A DNA stretch of 16,719 bases from ZC4RG20 sp964553875. Its GTDB lineage: Bacteria > Pseudomonadota > Gammaproteobacteria > Steroidobacterales > Rariloculaceae. The notes below the pieces were generated by a model, which was not told the DNA's origin, did not search any database, and saw only the letters and a list, made by a program, of their open reading frames with translations. The stretch covers positions 1 through 16,719 of the forward strand of contig CAZKNH010000092.1 in NCBI GenBank assembly GCA_964553875.1, in the 5' to 3' direction. Below, piece after piece: positions 1 to 9,512 of this stretch (the first letter of the stretch is position 1; each line of letters begins with the position of its first letter). Both the position numbers and the translations under genes were made by a program.

Positions 1-1
1 C

Positions 2-1192
2 GTGATCGCGATCGCGCAGGGTGCGAGCGAGCGCAACATCTCGGCCGTGATCTCGGCGAAGGACATGACGCGTGCGCTCCGCGCCGTGCACTCGAGCTTC
101 TACCTGTCCGCGAAGACGGTGTCGATCGGCGTGATCGGTCCCGGGCTCGTCGGCAGCGCGCTGCTCGCGCAGCTCGCCGAGGCGAGCGGGCGGCTCAGGG
201 AGAAATTCAACCTGGATCTGCGCGTGCGCGCGCTCGGAAGCTCGAGAAAGATGCTGCTCGGCGAGCCGCGGATCGACCTCGGGACGTGGAAGGAGCGCTT
301 CGAGCACGCGGAGCCGATGCGGCTCGACGCGTTCGTCGAGCACGTCGATACCGATTACCTGCCGCACGCCGTGCTGATCGACTGCACCGCGAGCCAGGAC
401 ATCGCGAACATGTATCGCGGCTGGCTCGAGCGGGGCATTCACGTGATCACGCCGAACAAGCGCGCGCATAGCGGGCCGATGGCGTACTACGACGAGCTGA
501 AGCGCATCACTCGCACGGCGAACGTGCACTTCCTGTACGAGGCGACCGTCGGCGCAGGCCTGCCGGTGATCCAGACGCTGAAGGATCTCGTCGAGACCGG
601 CGACGAGATCGGGAACATCAGCGGAATTTTCTCCGGCACGCTCGCGTATCTGTTCAACGTCTTCGACGGAAAGCGGCCGTTCTCGGAGATCGTGCGCGAG
701 GCGAGGGCACGCGGCTACACCGAGCCCGATCCGCGCGACGACCTTTCCGGCATGGATGTCGCGCGCAAGGCCGTGATCCTCGCGCGCGAGGCGGGCCTTC
801 CGCTCGAGCTCGATCAGATCGAGGTCGAGAGCCTCGTGCCGCCCGCGCTCGCGAATGCAACGGTCGACGAGTTTCTCGATCGGCTCGCCGATTTCGATGC
901 GCCGATGGCCGCGCGCGTCGAGGCGGCCGCGCAGGCGGGAACGGTGCTGCGTTACGTCGCCGAGGTCGACGTGCGGCAAGGCACCGCGCGCGTCAGGCTG
1001 CAGAGCTTCCCCAAGGATCATCCGTTCGCGAACATCAGCCTGACGGACAACATTGTGCAGTTCGTGACGAAGCGCTACTGCGACAATCCGCTGATCGTTC
1101 GCGGGCCGGGCGCCGGACCCGACGTGACGGCTGCGGGCATCTTCGCCGACCTGCTGCGGTTGTGTAGCATGCTGAGCGGCAATCAGGATTGA
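2..1192 (+). CDS. thrA: Bifunctional aspartokinase/homoserine dehydrogenase, 3' part only
   Basis: The homoserine dehydrogenase half reduces aspartate semialdehyde to homoserine with NAD(P)H in the threonine/methionine branch; it is cytosolic. The gene runs off the left edge, so 396 codons are visible and the GTG at position 2 is not a start. The first ~35 residues (IAIAQGASERNISAVISA) match the end of the ACT regulatory region that joins kinase to dehydrogenase in ThrA/MetL proteins, which is why I call it bifunctional rather than a free Hom. Then come a dinucleotide-binding GPGLVG (visible residues 46-51), TPNK (150-153) and the family signature EPDPRDDLSGMDVARK (241-256). It ends in DVTAAGIFADLLR, as E. 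coli ThrA does. thrC starts 7 bases after the stop. ThrA versus MetL rests on thrC adjacency and resemblance; the kinase domain is not visible. Confidence 0.95.
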   Translation: MIAIAQGASERNISAVISAKDMTRALRAVHSSFYLSAKTVSIGVIGPGLVGSALLAQLAEASGRLREKFNLDLRVRALGSSRKMLLGEPRIDLGTWKERFEHAEPMRLDAFVEHVDTDYLPHAVLIDCTASQDIANMYRGWLERGIHVITPNKRAHSGPMAYYDELKRITRTANVHFLYEATVGAGLPVIQTLKDLVETGDEIGNISGIFSGTLAYLFNVFDGKRPFSEIVREARARGYTEPDPRDDLSGMDVARKAVILAREAGLPLELDQIEVESLVPPALANATVDEFLDRLADFDAPMAARVEAAAQAGTVLRYVAEVDVRQGTARVRLQSFPKDHPFANISLTDNIVQFVTKRYCDNPLIVRGPGAGPDVTAAGIFADLLRLCSMLSGNQD

Positions 1193-1199
1193 GCAATCG

Positions 1200-2507
1200 A
1201 TGCGCTTTCTAAGCACCAGGAGCGGCGCCGAGACCGATCTCGTCGACGCCGTGATGCAGGGGCTCGCGCCTGACGGCGGCCTGTACGTTCCGGACGCGCT
1301 GCCGCGTTTCACGCCCGAGGACGTGCGCGGCGAGACGCTCGCTGAGATTGCCGCGGAGGTCCTCGCGCCGTTCTTCGCGGGCTCGCCGCTCGAGCGCGAG
1401 CTGCCCGCGATCTGCCGCGACGCATTGAATTTCCCGGTGCCGCTGAAGCCGCTCGTCGACGGCAAGCTTGCGGTGCTCGAGCTGTTCCATGGGCCGACGG
1501 CCGCGTTCAAGGACGTCGGTGCACGCTTCCTCGCGGCCCTGATGGAGCGGGCGCTGCCGCTCGTCGGCGACGATTCGGCGCGGCCGGTGACGATCCTCGT
1601 CGCGACGTCCGGCGATACGGGCGGCGCGGTCGCGGCCGCGTTCCACGGCCGCCGCGGCATCCGTGTCGCCGTGCTGTTCCCGAAGGGGCAGGTCTCGCCG
1701 CGTCAGGAGCATCAGCTCACGTGCTGGACCGGGAACGTGCGCGCGTTCGAGGTCGACGGCAGCTTCGATGACTGCCAGGCGATGGTCAAGGCGGCGTTCG
1801 TCGATCCGGCGCTGCGCGAGCGACATCGGCTGACCGCAGCGAACAGCATCAACCTCGGCCGCCTGCTGCCGCAGGTCGCGTACCACGCCGCGGCGGCGCT
1901 CTGGCATTCCCGGAAACACGGGGATGCCGCGGGTTTCATCGTGCCGACCGGCAACCTCGGCAACGGCGTCGCCTGCATCTGGGCGAAGGCGATCGGCATG
2001 CCGATCCGCGAGGTCGTCCTCGCCGTCAACGCGAACCGGACGATTCCGGAGTTTCTCGCGACCGGAGACTGGCAGCCGCGGCCGAGCGTGCGCACGCTCG
2101 CGTCCGCGATGGACGTCGGTAACCCGAGCAACATGGAGCGCCTGCGCCACCTGCTGCCGGACCTCGAGGACCTCCGCGCGGCAGTCGAGGCGTATCCGGT
2201 CGAGGATGCCGAGATCAGAGCGCAGATCGCCCAGGACGCGAAGCGCTACGGCGAGGTATGGTGCCCACACACCGCGACGGGCTTCTGGGTCTACGATCAC
2301 TTGCCCGAGCCGCGGCGGTCGGCGTCGTGGATCGTATGCGCGACCGCGCACCCGGCCAAGTTCGAGTCGATCGTCGAGCCGATCGTCGGCAGGTCCGTCG
2401 AAGTGCCGCCGGCGCTCGCCGACCTGCTCGAGCGCCCGACGTTCGCGGTACCGCTCGAGCCGAGCATCGCGGCGCTCGCGAGGGCGCTCGATGAATGGTC
2501 AAACTAA
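1200..2507 (+). CDS. thrC: Threonine synthase
   Basis: This PLP enzyme converts O-phosphohomoserine to L-threonine, the last step of threonine synthesis; it is cytosolic. It has 435 residues, normal for the shorter bacterial type. The N-terminus MRFLSTRSG and the GLAPDGGLYVP block are typical. The PLP lysine lies in HGPTAAFKDVG (K104), and the phosphate/PLP loop is SGDTGG (137-142). A later GNLGNG and a C-terminal CATAHPAKF block also fit the family. The ATG at 1200 follows the thrA stop by 7 bases, with AGGA at 1185-1188, so the two are very probably one operon. Homoserine kinase (thrB), often between thrA and thrC, is absent here. The next gene is preceded by an AT-rich stretch and may have its own promoter. 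Confidence 0.97.
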   Translation: MRFLSTRSGAETDLVDAVMQGLAPDGGLYVPDALPRFTPEDVRGETLAEIAAEVLAPFFAGSPLERELPAICRDALNFPVPLKPLVDGKLAVLELFHGPTAAFKDVGARFLAALMERALPLVGDDSARPVTILVATSGDTGGAVAAAFHGRRGIRVAVLFPKGQVSPRQEHQLTCWTGNVRAFEVDGSFDDCQAMVKAAFVDPALRERHRLTAANSINLGRLLPQVAYHAAAALWHSRKHGDAAGFIVPTGNLGNGVACIWAKAIGMPIREVVLAVNANRTIPEFLATGDWQPRPSVRTLASAMDVGNPSNMERLRHLLPDLEDLRAAVEAYPVEDAEIRAQIAQDAKRYGEVWCPHTATGFWVYDHLPEPRRSASWIVCATAHPAKFESIVEPIVGRSVEVPPALADLLERPTFAVPLEPSIAALARALDEWSN

Positions 2508-2537
2508 AACATCAAGGACTTAGAATAATAATATAAA
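2505..2537 (+). promoter_or_regulatory. AT-rich leader/promoter island before the NERD gene
   Basis: The 30 bases after the thrC stop are almost all A and T (TTAGAATAATAATATAAAG just before the GTG), in sharp contrast to the high-GC surroundings. TAGAAT (2521-2526) and TATAAA (2532-2537) each resemble a -10 box. No convincing -35 box is visible. The only Shine-Dalgarno-like string, AAGGA (2514-2518), lies 19 bases before the start, too far to act normally. A promoter giving a leaderless or nearly leaderless mRNA is an inference. Confidence 0.4.
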
Positions 2538-3107
2538 GTGACACTTCAACTCTGGCTCGCGTTGCTCGGCGGTCTTGCCGTCATCGTTCTTGCCGTCGTC
2601 CTGGTCGTGCTCGTGCGGCGGCGTCGCCGCTCGGACCTCGGCACCGCGATCCGTGCGGTCGCGCTCGATGCCGCGCACGGGGTGCTCGTGCCGAACGGCA
2701 TGGGCGGGCATATCGAGATCGAGTATTTGCTGCTGACCGCGCGCGGCGTCGTCGTCGTCGATACGAAGCGTTTCGAGGGCACCATTTTCGGCGGCGACCG
2801 GATGGACGAGTGGACCGTGATCCACAAGCATCGCCGCTTCACGTTCCCGAACCCTCAGCACACGCTTTACGACCGGCTCGCGGCGGTGCGTCGCCTGATC
2901 CGCGACATTCCGGTGCACGGCCACGTCGTGTTCTCGCCGCTCGCGAATTTCAGCAAGGGACGGCCGCGCGACGTGATGCTGTCGGACGAGTTCGTCGAGC
3001 ACTACCGAAAGCCCGATCACGGCGAGATCGAGCGGATCAGCGAGTCGTTCGGGCCGTATTGGGAGCACTTCAAGAGGTATCTGCAGCCGGTCGAAGCGTC
3101 GCGCTGA
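2538..3107 (+). CDS. Membrane-anchored NERD-domain protein
   Basis: This 189-residue protein has one N-terminal membrane helix (about residues 5-26, leucine/valine rich) followed by a basic RRRRR stop-transfer cluster, so the rest should lie in the cytosol. The core matches the nuclease-related domain (NERD): HIEIEYLLLTARGVVVVDTK (59-77), with acidic residues E60/E62 and the D75-x-K77 pair where NERD usually has ExK, then GTIFGG. The later NPQHTLYDRL block fits the NP..Q...L pattern of the family. Nuclease activity is predicted for NERD from fold similarity but has rarely been shown, and the substrate is unknown. The GTG start is set by the membrane helix beginning immediately after it. The gene follows thrC and converges on tatD with a 26-base gap. 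Confidence 0.85.
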   Translation: MTLQLWLALLGGLAVIVLAVVLVVLVRRRRRSDLGTAIRAVALDAAHGVLVPNGMGGHIEIEYLLLTARGVVVVDTKRFEGTIFGGDRMDEWTVIHKHRRFTFPNPQHTLYDRLAAVRRLIRDIPVHGHVVFSPLANFSKGRPRDVMLSDEFVEHYRKPDHGEIERISESFGPYWEHFKRYLQPVEASR

Positions 3108-3133
3108 CGCGGGCGGGTTCGGCCCGGCCGAGA

Positions 3134-3937
3134 TCAGCCGCTCTGCTCCGGTTCGGCGAGGCGGAACAGCCGCTCGGTATTGGCGGTCGCGGCCCGCGCA
3201 ACGACGTCGGCGGGAACGCCGAGCGCTTCGGCGACCCGGGCGAGCACGTGGGGCAGGAACGCGGGCTCGTTGCGGCGATTCCGCGGCTTGACATCGAGGT
3301 CACGCGGCAAGAGGTACGGCGCGTCGGTCTCGAGCATCAGGCGGTCGAGCGGAACGCGCGGCAGCGCCTCGCGCAATTGGGCGCCGCGCCGCTCGTCGCA
3401 GAGCCACCCCGTGATGCCGATATAGAGGTCGAGCTCGAGATATGCGTCGAGCTCGGTCGGTCCCCCCGTGAAACAGTGCGCGACGCCGCCGACCAGTCGG
3501 CCGCGATGCTCGGCGACGATCGCGGTGAAGCGCTCGTGCGCGTCGCGCTGATGCAGGAACACGGGCAGGCCGCATTCCGCCGCAAGCTCGAGCTGCGCGA
3601 CGAATGCGCGCTCCTGCGCGTCGGGCGGCGAGAAGTTGCGGAAGAAGTCGAGCCCGCACTCGCCGATCGCGACGACCTTCGGCTGTGCGGCGAGCTCGCG
3701 GAGCGCGTCGACCGTATGCGCATCGAGCTCGACAGCATGGTGAGGGTGCACGCCGGCCGTCGCGTAGAGCCCGGGGCGGCTCGCCGCGAGCTCCGCGGCC
3801 TGGGCGCTCGCGGTCACGCTCGTGCCGGTCACGATCATCCGCGTGACGCCGGCGGCCGCCGCCCGCGCGATCACGTCGTCCCGGTCGGCATCGAAGCTGT
3901 CGTGCGTCAGGTTGACGCCGATGTCGATCAGCTCCAC
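3134..3937 (-). CDS. tatD: TatD-family metal-dependent hydrolase
   Basis: This is a TIM-barrel hydrolase of the amidohydrolase superfamily. E. coli TatD is reported to be a Mg-dependent DNase, not a true part of twin-arginine export despite its name. It has 267 residues, the normal length. It resembles E. coli TatD itself rather than the YcfH/YjjV paralogues: the N-terminus reads IDIGVNLTHDSF, lacking the HxH found in those relatives, and GECGLDFFRNFS, DAHERF, CFTG, GITGWLCDERRG and ETDAPYLLPRDL all fit. Likely metal and catalytic residues are E93, H129, H154 and D205. The GTG start at 3937 has GGGAGGA four bases upstream (3942-3948), which decides the start. It converges on the NERD gene and diverges from the metallopeptidase gene. 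Confidence 0.95.
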   Translation of the reverse strand: MELIDIGVNLTHDSFDADRDDVIARAAAAGVTRMIVTGTSVTASAQAAELAASRPGLYATAGVHPHHAVELDAHTVDALRELAAQPKVVAIGECGLDFFRNFSPPDAQERAFVAQLELAAECGLPVFLHQRDAHERFTAIVAEHRGRLVGGVAHCFTGGPTELDAYLELDLYIGITGWLCDERRGAQLREALPRVPLDRLMLETDAPYLLPRDLDVKPRNRRNEPAFLPHVLARVAEALGVPADVVARAATANTERLFRLAEPEQSG

Positions 3938-4045
3938 GGCGTCCTCCCGGAAGAGGCGGTTCGCTCCGCGGGGCGCGGCGGGTTTCGGTGGGGCCAGAAC
4001 GGGCTCATGACGATTTGCGATAAGCTCGGCAGGATCCGGGCCGGC

Positions 4046-4052
4046 TATTATA
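4046..4052. promoter_or_regulatory. Overlapping divergent -10 boxes between tatD and the metallopeptidase gene
   Basis: The minus strand reads TATAAT (4052 to 4047), a perfect -10 for tatD. The plus strand reads TATTAT (4046-4051), a 5/6 match for the gene starting at 4081. Clear -35 boxes are not seen on either side. A single AT-rich melting site in a 143-base divergent gap fits two mutually exclusive promoters. The tatD leader would be about 100 bases and the other about 20 bases. Confidence 0.45.
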
Positions 4053-4080
4053 GGTACGGCCGGGACGACGAAGACACGGA

Positions 4081-4827
4081 ATGCCCCAACAACTCCGCCT
4101 GCTGGACGACCAACGTCCTACGCTCGTGACGTCCGGCGAGCTCGTCATGCGGGAAAGCCGCCGCGCGCGCCGTCTGTTCCTGCAGCTCGTTCCGCCGCAT
4201 ACGCTCGAGCTCGTCGTGCCAATCGGCACTCGTCCGCGTGACGTGCAGGCCTTCGTCGAGGAGCATCGCGACTGGATCGAGCGGGCGCGGGCGCACGTGA
4301 AGGCCCGTTACTCGGGCGACCCGGAGCTCCTGCCGTCGACCGTGACGCTGCGGGCGATCGGCCGGGAATACGCGGTCCGCTATCTGCACGCGCCGGGCCG
4401 CCGGCCCCGACGGACGAGCGCGGGCCGGGCGCTCTTGATCGAGACCGCGTTTGCGGACCATCGCGATGCCCGGGCGCAGCTTCGAGCGTGGCTGCTGGAC
4501 GAGGCGCGTGCGCACCTGAAGCCCTGGCTCTGGCGCGAGGCGGAGAGGGTAGGACGGCTTCCGAAGGCGGTGCAGGTGCGCCTGCAGCGCACGCGCTGGG
4601 GAAGCTGCTCGGGGCAAGGCAACATCAGCATCAACGCGAGCGCGCTGTTCCTCGATCCGCCGGTCGTGCGCTACCTGCTGATCCACGAGATATGCCACCT
4701 GTTCTCGCTGAATCATTCGCGGCGCTTCTGGCGCTTCGTCGAGCGCTTCGAGCCGGACTGCCGCGAGCTCGACCGGCGGCTCGCGAACGCGTGGACCGAG
4801 GTGCCGCTCTGGGTGTCGGCGGCATGA
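4081..4827 (+). CDS. YgjP-type (DUF45/M48-like) zinc metallopeptidase
   Basis: This is a 248-residue soluble protein with the layout of the YgjP-like metallopeptidase domain (DUF45, SprT-like zincins). The C-terminal third holds RWGSCS (172-177), the NISIN strand, and the zinc helix IHEICHL (HExxH at 202-206) with a third ligand in NHSRRFW (H212). No membrane helix or signal peptide is seen, so it should be cytosolic. Members are often annotated as M48-family or 'YgjP-like' peptidases; the physiological substrate is unknown. The ATG at 4081 has only a weak GAAG seven bases upstream. An in-frame ATG at 4147 is possible but would remove family-like N-terminal sequence. Its stop overlaps an ATG (ATGA at 4824-4827) that opens an eight-codon frame ending just before the next gene. 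Confidence 0.9.
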   Translation: MPQQLRLLDDQRPTLVTSGELVMRESRRARRLFLQLVPPHTLELVVPIGTRPRDVQAFVEEHRDWIERARAHVKARYSGDPELLPSTVTLRAIGREYAVRYLHAPGRRPRRTSAGRALLIETAFADHRDARAQLRAWLLDEARAHLKPWLWREAERVGRLPKAVQVRLQRTRWGSCSGQGNISINASALFLDPPVVRYLLIHEICHLFSLNHSRRFWRFVERFEPDCRELDRRLANAWTEVPLWVSAA

Positions 4828-4857
4828 GCGCCGCCGGCGCTACCGGGTGACGCCGTC

Positions 4858-5793
4858 TTGAGCTGGCTGCACCGGCCGCAGCGCACGCGGCTGCGCAAAG
4901 TGATCTTCGCGCTTCACCAGTGGAGCGGGCTGCTGCTCGGGCTCTACGTCACGGTCGTCTGCGTGAGCGGCAGCGTCGCCGTGTTTCGGCCCGACGTGAA
5001 TCGCGCGCTGATTCCGCGCAGGGTCGAGGAGGTCCGCGACGCTCGGCTCGCCGACGCAGAGCTCAGGGCCGCGCTCGCGGCTCAATATCCCGGCTACGAG
5101 ATCGTGCGCATCGGCGAAGCGCGCCGGCCCGAGAGCCTCGTCTACGTGACGCTCGCGCGCGGCGGCAAGGAGATCGAGCGCCTCGCCGATCCGTACACGG
5201 GGAAGGTCGTCGGCGATCCTTATCCGCCGGCGGTGCGCGCGATCGAATGGACGGTGCGCCTGCACGACGAGCTTTTGATCGGGCCGGTCGGACGGAAGGT
5301 CAACGGTGTCGCCGGCGCGCTCGTCGCGGTGCTCGTCGTGACGGGCGTCGTCGTGTGGTGGCCGGGCACGAAGCGCTGGCCGATCGGTGTCGTGCCGACT
5401 CGTCGCCCGTCGGCGCCTGGCGCGCTGTGGCAGCTTCACTCGATCGTCGGCATCGCGTGCGCGGGTCTCTTGTTCGTCTGGGCGGTGACGGGCTTCTACT
5501 TCGGGTTCCCGCAGCCGATCGAGGGACTGATCGATCGCTTCGACGACGACCTGAACGACCTTCACCGTCCGGGCGAGGCGCTCCTGCTCGGCATGCTGCG
5601 TCTGCACTTCGGACGTTACAGCGCGTTCGAGCTCCGGGTCGTGTGGGCGATACTGGGCCTCTTGCCCGCGATCCTCTTCGTCAGCGGCTTCACGCTGTGG
5701 TGGCGGCGCATCGCGCGCCGCCGTCGGGCGTCAGCCTTGCGCGAGCAGGGAGCGCAGGTCGATCACGGCGCTGTGCGCGCGGGACAGGTATGA
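4858..5793 (+). CDS. PepSY-associated four-helix membrane protein
   Basis: This 311-residue inner-membrane protein resembles the PepSY-associated TM family (PiuB/FoxB-like), often linked to siderophore or haem iron. Helices fall near residues 15-43, 146-168, 196-217 and 261-283, with a long periplasmic-type loop (44-145) holding the PepSY-like segment DPYTGKVVGD. Histidines at or near membrane segments (H20, H136, H194, H250) match positions that bind haem in the reductase FoxB of this superfamily; that role is inference here. The start is TTG at 4858 with GGGTGA (4845-4850) seven bases upstream. A GTG at residue 15 is a less likely alternative, since it sits at the edge of helix 1. The last ~20 residues after helix 4 are polar and lie over the 3' end of the convergent DUF2333 gene. 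No TonB receptor or siderophore gene is nearby. Confidence 0.85.
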   Translation: MSWLHRPQRTRLRKVIFALHQWSGLLLGLYVTVVCVSGSVAVFRPDVNRALIPRRVEEVRDARLADAELRAALAAQYPGYEIVRIGEARRPESLVYVTLARGGKEIERLADPYTGKVVGDPYPPAVRAIEWTVRLHDELLIGPVGRKVNGVAGALVAVLVVTGVVVWWPGTKRWPIGVVPTRRPSAPGALWQLHSIVGIACAGLLFVWAVTGFYFGFPQPIEGLIDRFDDDLNDLHRPGEALLLGMLRLHFGRYSAFELRVVWAILGLLPAILFVSGFTLWWRRIARRRRASALREQGAQVDHGAVRAGQV

Positions 5794-6744
5794 CGCGAGC
5801 ACGAGCGAGTGGTTCGCGAACATGCCGAAGCCGTCGCCGTTCAGGATGATCGGGCTCGACACCGGCTCGAGCGCGCCTTCGAGCTCGCGGATGATCTGCC
5901 TCAGGCTCACGACCGCGTTCTTGTCTTCGAGCACGCTCTCGAAGTCGAACTGCGCGGCGCGCATGAAGTGCACCAGCGCCCACGCGGTGCCGCGGGCCTC
6001 GTAGAAGACGTTGTCGATCTCGAGCCACGGCGTGCGGACGGGGACGTCCTCCCCGAGAGACGACGTGCCGGCCGCGGCCCGTTCGCCTGCGAGATCGATG
6101 TTCACGCGCCGCTCGCCGACGCTCGCCGAGAGCTGCTGCGACATGTTGCCGAGGCGCCGCTCGACGACGGCGAGCCATTCGCGCAGGTTGTCGGCCCTCG
6201 CGAAGAAGCGCGCGTCCGACGGATTGGAATCGACGAGCCGCGCCTGGAAGCTGCGCAGCGCGGACAGCGCCTCGCGGTACTTGCTCTCGGTCGTCGGGAA
6301 GATCCACGAGTCGTTCGAGAAGTTGAGCGCAGGCTCCGCGATCGCGAGATCGGGGTCCTCGCGGGACTGCGACTGCGAGCGGCTGTAGTCGTTGCGCAGC
6401 ACGCGTGCGAGATCGCGGCACTGCACGAGCACGCCGTACTCGAAGCTCGGCATGTTGTCGAGCAGCACGCTCGGCGGCGTCACGTCGTTGGTCAGGTATC
6501 CGCCCGGCTTCTCGAGCAGCCACTCGACGGTGCGAATCAGCGTATTGACCGTCGAGTAGCCGACGACGCGTGCGCCGTTGGGCGCGGTCTCCTCGACCCA
6601 GAAGACCTTCGGCTCCCGGGACCAGTACCAACCGAGCACGAGGCAGACGAGCACGAACGCCGCGAGCACACCGCCCGCGATCGTCGCGACCGTCTGCTTC
6701 GTCGACCCTGGCTCGGTCCAGCCGCTTAGCCAGTCTCTCAACAT
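5731..6744 (-). CDS. DUF2333 family protein, single-pass membrane
   Basis: The protein has 337 residues and resembles the uncharacterised DUF2333 family known mainly from Gammaproteobacteria. A short cytosolic N-terminus (MLRDWLSGWTEPGS) is followed by one membrane helix (about 20-41), then a large domain predicted to be periplasmic. Recognisable blocks are WLLEKPGGYLTNDVTPP, LLDNMPSFEYG, DDLAIAEPALNFSNDSW-like sequence (here DPDLAIAEPALNFSNDSW) and the C-terminal AVIDLRSLLAQG. Function is unknown. I chose the ATG at 6744 because GGGAGA (6751-6756) lies six bases upstream; the open frame extends to a GTG at 6789 with no such support. It follows acnA by 58 bases on the same strand and may be co-transcribed. 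Its last 63 bases overlap the PepSY gene tail to tail. Confidence 0.88.
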   Translation of the reverse strand: MLRDWLSGWTEPGSTKQTVATIAGGVLAAFVLVCLVLGWYWSREPKVFWVEETAPNGARVVGYSTVNTLIRTVEWLLEKPGGYLTNDVTPPSVLLDNMPSFEYGVLVQCRDLARVLRNDYSRSQSQSREDPDLAIAEPALNFSNDSWIFPTTESKYREALSALRSFQARLVDSNPSDARFFARADNLREWLAVVERRLGNMSQQLSASVGERRVNIDLAGERAAAGTSSLGEDVPVRTPWLEIDNVFYEARGTAWALVHFMRAAQFDFESVLEDKNAVVSLRQIIRELEGALEPVSSPIILNGDGFGMFANHSLVLASYLSRAHSAVIDLRSLLAQG

Positions 6745-6750
6745 CGAAGT

Positions 6751-6756
6751 TCTCCC
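6751..6756 (-). promoter_or_regulatory. Ribosome binding site deciding the DUF2333 start
   Basis: The minus strand reads GGGAGA, then six bases, then ATG at 6744. No comparable site precedes the upstream in-frame GTG at 6789. Confidence 0.65.
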
Positions 6757-6802
6757 GGCGCGCCTGTCGTGCCGCGCGGCGCCGCGCACGCAGCGAGCGG
6801 TG

Positions 6803-9454
<2,652 letters not shown>

Positions 9455-9494
9455 TGCGGACCTCGGAAAGGGGTGTTGGGAACGCGAGCCGGCA

Positions 9495-9503
9495 AGTATA
9501 CCA
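9495..9503 (-). promoter_or_regulatory. Probable extended -10 promoter of acnA
   Basis: In the 58-base mnmA-acnA gap the minus strand reads TGGTATACT (9503 to 9495): an extended -10 (TGn) joined to TATACT, one base off TATAAT. The predicted transcription start is about 35 bases before the acnA ATG. No good -35 box is seen, as is common for extended -10 promoters. Confidence 0.5.
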
Positions 9504-9512
9504 AGCAGGACA

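Noticed and set aside
3108..3133. Bidirectional terminator between the convergent NERD and tatD genes
   Set aside because: Only a four-pair stem (CGGG/CCCG) without T-runs can be drawn in the 26-base gap.
2810..4129. 439-codon plus-strand open frame opposite tatD, and a 380-codon minus-strand frame opposite thrC (1209-2351)
   Set aside because: Both are shadows of well-recognised genes, with biased composition and no domain.
6774..6787. GCGCGGCGCCGCGC palindrome between acnA and the DUF2333 gene as a terminator
   Set aside because: It has no loop and no T-run, and such strings are expected by chance at this GC content.
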